DNA of 22,500 nucleotides, from positions 25,001 to 47,500 of the forward strand of contig CAUYUJ010001467.1 in the NCBI GenBank assembly GCA_963575745.1, written 5' to 3'. Made by a program: the position numbers and the translations under genes. Source of the DNA: Prorocentrum cordatum (lineage: Eukaryota > Sar > Dinophyceae > Prorocentrales > Prorocentraceae). Each line of letters starts with the position of its first letter. Position 1 is the first letter of the stretch. Positions 17,151-22,500 of this stretch are shown one piece after another. The notes below the pieces were generated by a model, which saw only the letters and a list, made by a program, of their open reading frames with translations, was not told where the DNA came from and searched no databases.

Positions 17151-17354
17151 GCTTTCTCTCCCTCCTCCTCCGCCTCGTCCTTCTCCCGCTCCCACCACAA
17201 GGAGGATGTACAAGGAGGCGGGAGGAAGGAGGAACAGGGGAGATATGCGGGGGCAGGCGGAAACACGCCTGAAAAACACGACTGTCGGCATGCTTCGCAA
17301 GAGCTGCTGTTTTGAGATGGGCTGGTGGGGATACGCGAAGCGTGAAGAATTCCA
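17151..17354. other. spacer, no gene recognised
   Basis: Mixed sequence linking the minisatellite to satellite block 2, with a short TCC/CTC run at its start. Confidence 0.4.
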
Positions 17355-18150
17355 CCCATTTCTTCCGTGGCGCAGCTCGCATGCGTCGGCCCGACAAATG
17401 TTGGCACAACCCACGCACCTTTCGTGGTCCCGCAGGGAGATCCACGGAGTGCCTCCTTGGCGCAGCTCGCATGCGTCCGCCCGACCCATTTCGGCACACC
17501 CCTCACAAACTTCGTGGCCCCATAGGGAGCACCACCGAGTGCTTCCATGGCACAAGTCGGATGCGCCCCCCGAGCCATCCCGGCACACCTCTTACACGTT
17601 TCGTGGCCCCATGAAGAATTCCACTGAGTGCCTCCGTAGCGCAGCTAGCATGCGCCGGCCCGACCGATTCCGGCACACCCCATCACACGATTCGTGGCCC
17701 CACAAATAATTCCACTAAGTGCTTCCGTGGCGCACTTCGCATGCGCACCCCGAGCCATTTCGGCACACTCGTGGCCCCACAAGTAACTCCACCAATTTCT
17801 TCCGTGACGCAGCTCGCATGCGTCGGCCCGACACATTGTGGTACAACCCACGCACTTTTCGTGGCCCCACAGGGAGATCCACGGAGTGCCTCCTTGGCGC
17901 AGCTCGCATGCGTCCGCCCGACCCATTTCGGCACACCCTTCACAAACTTCGCGGCCCCATAAGGAGCTCCTCCGAGTGCTTCCATGGCTGCTTTCGCATA
18001 GTAGCTCCGCGCCTGTTTCGGGACACTTCTTATACGCTTCGTGGCCCTACAGCGAGGTCCACCGAAGGCCCCACTGGCTGCGCTCGCATGGCACCACCGC
18101 GCCCAATTCGGCCCCCCCTCGCATACCTCGTGGCCCATAAGAAAGATCCA
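17355..18150. repeat. ~90-bp satellite, block 2, with 436-bp higher-order repeat
   Basis: Unit starts (GCGCAGCTCGCATGCG or variants) lie near 17368, 17458, 17547, 17636, 17727, 17804, 17894, 17983 and 18073, mostly 89-91 bp apart with one 77-bp unit. The unit at 17368 is closest to the one at 17804, and 17458 to 17894, giving a five-unit repeat of 436 bp. Same orientation as block 1. Confidence 0.9.
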
Positions 18151-18205
18151 CCGAAAGCTGCATCCACAACGTGGTACCCACAACAACCCATGGTTGGGTC
18201 TTCGC

Positions 18206-18440
18206 CAGGAGGAGGAGGAGGAGGAGGAGGAGGAGGAGGAGGAGGAGGAGGAGGAGGAGGAGGAGGAGGAGGAGGAAGAGATGGCTGGGGGGAGGGGGGC
18301 ATGAGGATGAGGAGGAGGAGGAGGAGAGAGAGAGAGGAGGAGGAGGAGAAGGGGGAGGATGAGGAGGAGGAGAAGGATGAAGAGGAGGAGGAGGAGGAGG
18401 AGGAGGAGGAGGAGGAGGGTCAAGAGGAGGAGGGGGGTGC
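18206..18440. repeat. (GGA)n microsatellite
   Basis: Nearly pure GGA at about 18207-18275, then GAG/GGA triplets with GGGG and GAGA interruptions to about 18436. Confidence 0.95.
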
Positions 18441-18534
18441 AACGCGAAAAGGGTCTTGGAGCCTGCTGCGGTTGGCGCCTCCCGGTCTCCCCGCCCCCAG
18501 CGCCGCTCAAACATCCCCGCACGACGGCGAATAC

Positions 18535-18609
18535 CTCGTCGCAGAGGCCCGTCGCCGTGTGCTCGCACAGGTACGGGTTCTGGAAGTGCGTGCCGATGAT
18601 CTCCTGCGC
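18535..18609 (-). CDS. candidate internal exon
   Basis: On the minus strand 23-25 codons have almost all G or C third positions and read EIIGTHFQNPYLCEHTATG then LCDE. Two AG acceptors sit at 18610 and 18604, and a GT donor follows GAG at 18535. With the second acceptor the exon is 69 nt and a whole number of codons. The frame is open further downstream (VFAVVRGCLSG), so the donor could be later. No family was recognised. The minus-strand TCC-rich microsatellite follows about 100 bp downstream. Confidence 0.45.
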
Positions 18610-18619
18610 CTGCGCGGCG

Positions 18620-19062
18620 GGTGCTGCAGTGGGGCTTTTGCTGGGGCGTGGCCCGAGGATGCACGAGTGCGGCGGCGGGCATCGCAACAGCGGAATCAGT
18701 ACCCGCGGGCACCACACTGGAGTGGCGTGCACCTCGCGCGCAAGCGCCTCTTGCGCCCAAAACGGGCGACTCGGCCTGCGACCACCTCACCAGTCTCGGA
18801 GGACCTCAAGGTCTCCAAGTTGGCTCCGCAGTGGGGGGGCGCGAAGCACGAGGAGGACGCAAGGAGGAGGACCCAGACCCCCTTAGCGTGGTGAAAAAAT
18901 CGCGATGGAACGCTTTCCTCCATTCTCGGCCTGTGGAGGCCCTTCCCGGGTCCCGGGGCTGTCACACACACAAACACCCAGGAAAGGCCTCCGATCTCCA
19001 GGAAGGTGTCCAGATCCCAGGGGGGTCACGTCATGACCAAGTCTCGACGTCTGGGAGGAGTA
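18620..19062. other. no gene recognised
   Basis: Frames are open on both strands because of base composition. I saw no motif, repeat or convincing codon pattern. Confidence 0.4.
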
Positions 19063-19165
19063 CGACGAGGAGGAGGAGGAGAAGGAGGAGGAGGAGGAGG
19101 AGGAGGAGGAGGAGGAGGAGGAAGAGGAGAAGGAGAAGAAGGAGGAGGAGAAGACGAAGGGTGCA
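19063..19165. repeat. (GGA)n microsatellite
   Basis: GGA triplets with GAA and GAC variants over about 100 bp. Confidence 0.9.
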
Positions 19166-19257
19166 GGAGGAGGACTTGCTGGATTTGCTGGCTGGGGGGA
19201 AGGGCTAAAAGCAAACGTATGGAAGCAAGTGGGAAGGATGGGGAGGGTGCAGGAAAA

Positions 19258-19326
19258 GGATGATGACGATGACGATGATGCTGATGATGCTGATGACGAT
19301 GATGATGCTGCTGCTGCTGATGATGG

Positions 19327-19361
<35 letters not shown>

Positions 19362-19815
19362 CTGATGATGATGATGATGCGGCTGATGGTGGTGATGATG
19401 AGGATACTGATGGTGATGATGATGATACTGATGGTGATGATGATGCTGATGATTATGATGACGATGCCAGTGATGATGAGCCTGATGATGTTGACGATGC
19501 TGTTGATGCTGCTGCTGCTGATAATGATGATGACGATGGCGATGGCGGTGCCGATGGCGGTGATGATGATGACGACGATGCTGATGATGATGCTGATACG
19601 GAGGAAGGTGATGCTGATAATGACGATGGCAATGACAATGACGATGACGATGATGCTGATGACGAGGATACTGATGATGATGCTGCTGATGATGGCAATT
19701 ATGGTGATGATGGTGATGGTGATGATGATGCTGATACAGATGATGCTGATGCTGATAACGATCACCATTATCATCCTGAGTCTTATGATGGTAATGGTAA
19801 CGATTATGGCGTGAT
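19258..19815. repeat. GAT microsatellite, long and degenerate
   Basis: About 550 bp of GAT triplets with GCT, GGT and GAC variants. Acidic and Met-rich frames, and hydrophobic minus-strand frames, are repeat products. Confidence 0.95.
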
Positions 19816-20179
19816 AGAGGTGATGATGAGGCTACTTAGTCTAGAATCGCTGCGCACTAGGAACATTGCAGGGGTAGGACCAACACCATGGCCGATGGGG
19901 AATACCAGGAGAAGGGGTGATGCAGAGGAGCAAGGAAAAGGGATTGAAGAAAGGAAGAGGAGGACGAACACACATGAACACGGATGATGATGCAGAGCAG
20001 GAGGGATGGAGAAATGAGGATGACGAGGAGCGGGGAGAAACAGGATGATGATGCTGATGCTGCTGATGATGATGCCGATGAGCGGGAGGAGGAGGAGGAG
20101 GACCAGTGTAAACCTAAGACGCATCAGCGGTGTTGCAATACACCCTCCCTCCAAGTTCTCCATTCATAAGGCCCTACAA

Positions 20180-20180
<1 letters not shown>
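19816..20180. other. no gene recognised; small GAT and GGA runs
   Basis: Short GATGATGCTGATGC and GGAGGAGGA runs occur near 20044-20102. The rest shows nothing that can be supported. Confidence 0.4.

Positions 20181-20220
<40 letters not shown>
20181..20220. repeat. (AT)n microsatellite
   Basis: About 38 bp of uninterrupted AT dinucleotides, which can extrude as a cruciform. Confidence 0.95.
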
Positions 20221-20221
<1 letters not shown>

Positions 20222-20364
20222 CTGGAAATGCCTTATTGGAAAAGCAAACGTCTGGGAATCCTCAACCGTGCAAAAAAACACCCCTGGGACTTCAACACCA
20301 TGAATCAACATTAATGTTGCGTTCTGACAAACCTTAATCCATTCCTGGGACTTCGACCATGCGA

Positions 20365-20650
20365 GACCTTGAAACTGTCGCCAACGTTCAAAATAAAGGA
20401 ACGCGGAGCTACGGCGAGAGCCACATTTTGAAAACGAGCCGCCTTTCACCCATGAAACTGTTGCAAGCGTTTACAGCGAAGGTGCGCGGCGCTCGAGCGA
20501 GAACTACATTGGGAAAACGCTTTGCCTTCCACCCGTAAACCTGTTGCACACTTTCAAAGCCAACGTGCGCGGCTAAGGCGAGACCCACACTTTGAAATCA
20601 GCGCGCCCTCCATCCCTGAAGCTGCTGCAAATTTCAAGCTTGAAGGTCAT
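20365..20650. repeat. ~82-bp tandem repeat, about 3.5 units
   Basis: The phrase TGAAACTGTTGCAARCGTTY recurs near 20370, 20452, 20535 and 20617 (spacing 82-83). Each is followed by CGCGG, GGCGAGA and CACATTTTGAAAA-like words. Units are diverged. Confidence 0.75.
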
Positions 20651-20779
20651 ACATGGGGAAGAAGTCTCAGGCGAAACGCTGGGCCCGCCCTACCTACACG
20701 TCTGGGGGTGCGACAGGGACGAGTTATTAACAAGGAAGAGAGATGGAGGAAGCGGGATGGAGGAAGAGGGGTGACGGAT

Positions 20780-20834
20780 AAGGAGGAGGAGGAAGAGGAA
20801 GAGGAGGAGGAGGAGGAGGAGGAGGAGGAGGAGA
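20780..20834. repeat. (GGA)n microsatellite
   Basis: GGA/GAA triplets over about 55 bp. Confidence 0.9.
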
Positions 20835-20863
20835 AGGGTGATGACGACGACGCGGACGCTCGC

Positions 20864-20940
20864 CTGAGCGATGAGCTCGCTGTTCTTTGAGAGCCAGCGC
20901 TGCACGGCGTTCATCAGGTCACACTCTCTGCGTCGGTCGG
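20864..20940 (-). CDS. candidate internal exon
   Basis: On the minus strand about 25 codons read ADRRRECDLMNAVQRWLSKN then SELIAQ, a balanced and helix-like composition with good third-position G/C bias. An acceptor AG ends at 20941 after a pyrimidine-containing stretch. A GC donor (CAG|GC) at 20863 or a GT donor a few bases later could close it. The TCC-rich (minus-strand) microsatellite follows within 30-80 bp. No family was recognised. Confidence 0.45.
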
Positions 20941-20974
20941 CTGGGAGCTCAAGGGACCACCCAGACGCAGGCTC

Positions 20975-21189
20975 AGGAAGGAGAAGGAGGAGAAGGAGGA
21001 GAGAGGAGGAGGAGGAGGACGAAGATACTAAGGCGGTTGTAAGGTTTCTAGGTCCCAGGTCTGATTGAGGAGAACAGGGCAGTTGGTTGCAGGGCGTTCT
21101 TTGGACTTGAAGGAGGGGGAGGCTGTGGGGAGTCCCACGGCTTCTAGGAGGGGGATGGGCTTCAGAACAGAACGCGTAATGATCGCTCA
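20975..21189. other. short GGA run and spacer, no gene recognised
   Basis: GGA/GAA triplets at about 20978-21022. The remainder has no supported feature. Confidence 0.45.
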
Positions 21190-21232
21190 GTGCCTCATCC
21201 AACCCTGACTTGTTTCCCTCTCTTGCCATCTT

Positions 21233-21652
21233 TTCCTCCTCCTCCTCCTCCTCCTCCTCCTCCTCCTCCTCTTCCTCACTCTCCCCGTCACCCATCTCCC
21301 TGTCTCCCTTGCCCCTCCCCGCTCCCCATCCCCAATTATTTCCCCCTCCCTCTCGCCCTCCACCTTCTTCCGCCAGTTCTCCTCCTCCTCCTCCTCCTCT
21401 TCTTCCCCCCCCTCCTCCTCCTCCTCCTCCTCCTCCTCCGTCCTCCTCCCGCCTTCTCCTCCTCCTCCTCCTCCTCCTCTCCTCCTCCTCCTCCTCCCTC
21501 CTCCTCCTCCCCCCCCACCTCCTGCCCCTCTCCTCTTCCATCTCTCCTCCTCATCCCCCTCCTCCCCCTCCCCCTCCTCCCCCTCCACCTCGACCTCCTC
21601 CTCCTCCTCTTCCACCTCCTCCTCCACCTCCTCCTCCTCCACCACCTCCTGC
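21233..21652. repeat. TCC/CTC microsatellite, long and interrupted
   Basis: Pyrimidine-rich triplets over about 420 bp, with CCC runs and occasional CCA. All long frames here (Pro, Leu, Ser, Glu or Gly rich) are repeat products. Confidence 0.9.
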
Positions 21653-21689
21653 TACTTGACGTCCCGAAGTTGCGGACTGTCTTGCCGAA

Positions 21690-21750
21690 CGACCCTCCTC
21701 CTCCTCCTCCTCTTCCTCCTCCTCCTCCTCCACCACCTCCTCCTCCTCCT
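21690..21750. repeat. (TCC)n microsatellite
   Basis: TCC/CTC triplets separated from the previous block by about 40 bp of other sequence. Confidence 0.9.
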
Positions 21751-21811
21751 TAGGGGTGGGTGGTAATGAGGAACCGGCTCAGAGGGGGATCGAGCTGGTA
21801 CCCACGATACA

Positions 21812-21841
21812 TCGCCGATAGATCGGCGAGAGGCCCCCGAT
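21812..21841. repeat. dispersed 30-bp motif, copy 2
   Basis: Matches 642-671 at 26 of 30 positions. The surrounding 21751-22160 has no recognised gene. Confidence 0.5.
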
Positions 21842-22164
21842 ATCGAATCCGGACTTTCCTGGGAGATTGGTTTCCGCGCAACGGTCCTTCGGGAGAGTTT
21901 GGGCCCTGGGTGACGGTGCGGAACGCTTGGGCTGGGTGGGGACACCGGGGTGGGTGCGCTGCGATCGTATGCGCACGTCTTGTGGGAAGGGCCCCGGCTC
22001 CCCCCCCAAGGCGTACGATTGTTCCCGCTGTCCGCGGGAGTGGCCTGGGTGACGACCAGTATGTGCCAGAGGATACAGCTATGACGTACCCGAGACGTAC
22101 CCAACCTCTTCTCCACGCGAGGCGAATGCTTGCATGAGCGCCCCCTACACAGGAACACATCGCC

Positions 22165-22500
22165 AAACATGCACGACCTGCGCCGCCCTCGTCTCCGCCC
22201 TGCATCCCGGGAGCCCACGACAAGCGGTGACGGGTTTCGCAGCTCGCAGCTCCCAAGGGAGCAGCGAAGTCTCAAAACCTGCGCTGCCCTCGCATCCCTC
22301 GTGCCTCCCAGGAGCCCACGAGAGTGGCGACACGCTGCGCAGCTCGCAGGCCACCCAGGGAGCATCGGAGGACCTCCCATCAGCCCACGACAGCGGCGTC
22401 GACGGGAGCGAGGTCTCGAGCGGGTCCGCGAGGCCCTCCACCGCCGGACCTCCCAGGAGCCCAAGCACGTGGCGACGGGCTGCCCGCTTCGCAGCCACCC
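22165..22500. repeat. ~70-100-bp satellite, cut by the window end
   Basis: GAGCCCACGA-type starts lie at 22211, 22313, 22381 and 22457, followed by GGCGACNNGNTGCGCAGCTC. The phrase ACCTGCGCYGCCCTCG at about 22168 and 22277 confirms a ~108-bp relation. It shares GCGCAGCTCGCA with the 90-bp satellite, possibly by chance. Confidence 0.7.

Noticed and set aside
16558-17709. Large plus-strand frame spanning minisatellite and satellite
   Set aside because: Frames are open in more than one phase, the residues are products of tandem units, and no domain is visible.
1-22500. Spliced-leader gene, 5S or other rRNA, tRNA
   Set aside because: I looked for the conserved dinoflagellate leader core (GCCATTTTGGCTCAAG) and for obvious RNA gene signatures on both strands and saw none. 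A covariance-model scan would be needed to exclude diverged tRNAs.

Overview
The window looks like nuclear DNA of a dinoflagellate, or a protist with a very similar genome. It is GC-rich and crowded with micro-, mini- and satellite repeats. The only long recognisable protein is the RNase H and zinc-finger part of a LINE-type retroelement. The other coding signals are short GC3-rich stretches bounded by GT/GC/GA...AG splice-like junctions. The organism call is an inference from these traits. No spliced leader, rRNA or tRNA gene was seen, and the species cannot be told.

Layout. 0-1.6 kb: a candidate minus-strand exon ending in a poly-Glu microsatellite, the first copy of a ~130-bp terminal-inverted-repeat (TIR) element, and a 178-bp foldback MITE between two TTA triplets. 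1.6-4.1 kb: a TCG/TCC microsatellite running straight into a 5'-truncated plus-strand LINE ORF with a complete RNase H catalytic set. 4.1-7.4 kb: TCC microsatellites, a TTATG array, and two GGCCCC minisatellites around a ~54-bp repeat. 7.4-9.2 kb: GAT and GGA microsatellites, a candidate minus-strand exon, two tandem ~80-nt hairpins, and the second 130-bp TIR element. 9.9-11.3 kb: an ACTC microsatellite, then three satellites (149, 73 and ~51 bp) that share modules, then (GAT)n. 11.5-12.6 kb: the third 130-bp TIR element, a candidate exon, and a P-loop (Walker A) exon on the minus strand lying between two copies of a second, ~175-bp TIR family. 13-14.1 kb: a CAT microsatellite. 14.1-18.15 kb: a ~90-bp satellite in two blocks, the first split by a 1449-bp foldback element, with two further minisatellites between the blocks. 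18.2-22.5 kb: GGA, GAT, AT and TCC microsatellites, two more candidate minus-strand exons, an 82-bp tandem repeat and a ~100-bp satellite cut by the window end.

How it fits together. All six better exon candidates are on the minus strand, so the window may be mostly intron or intergenic space of one or more minus-strand genes, with the LINE fragment inserted in the opposite sense. This is inference, and no protein family is named beyond the P-loop.

Two structures stand out. The first is the 1449-bp palindromic element at 14749-16197. It has 8-bp target duplications, diverged TIRs, and four minisatellite blocks in alternating orientation around a 40-bp-arm hairpin. Removing it and one duplication restores a correct satellite unit. 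The second is the ~175-bp TIR element at 12381-12555, abutted on both sides by a 24-bp direct repeat. Removing 199 nt as a GA-AG intron restores an open frame into the P-loop exon, which is how an introner (intron-generating transposon) would look.
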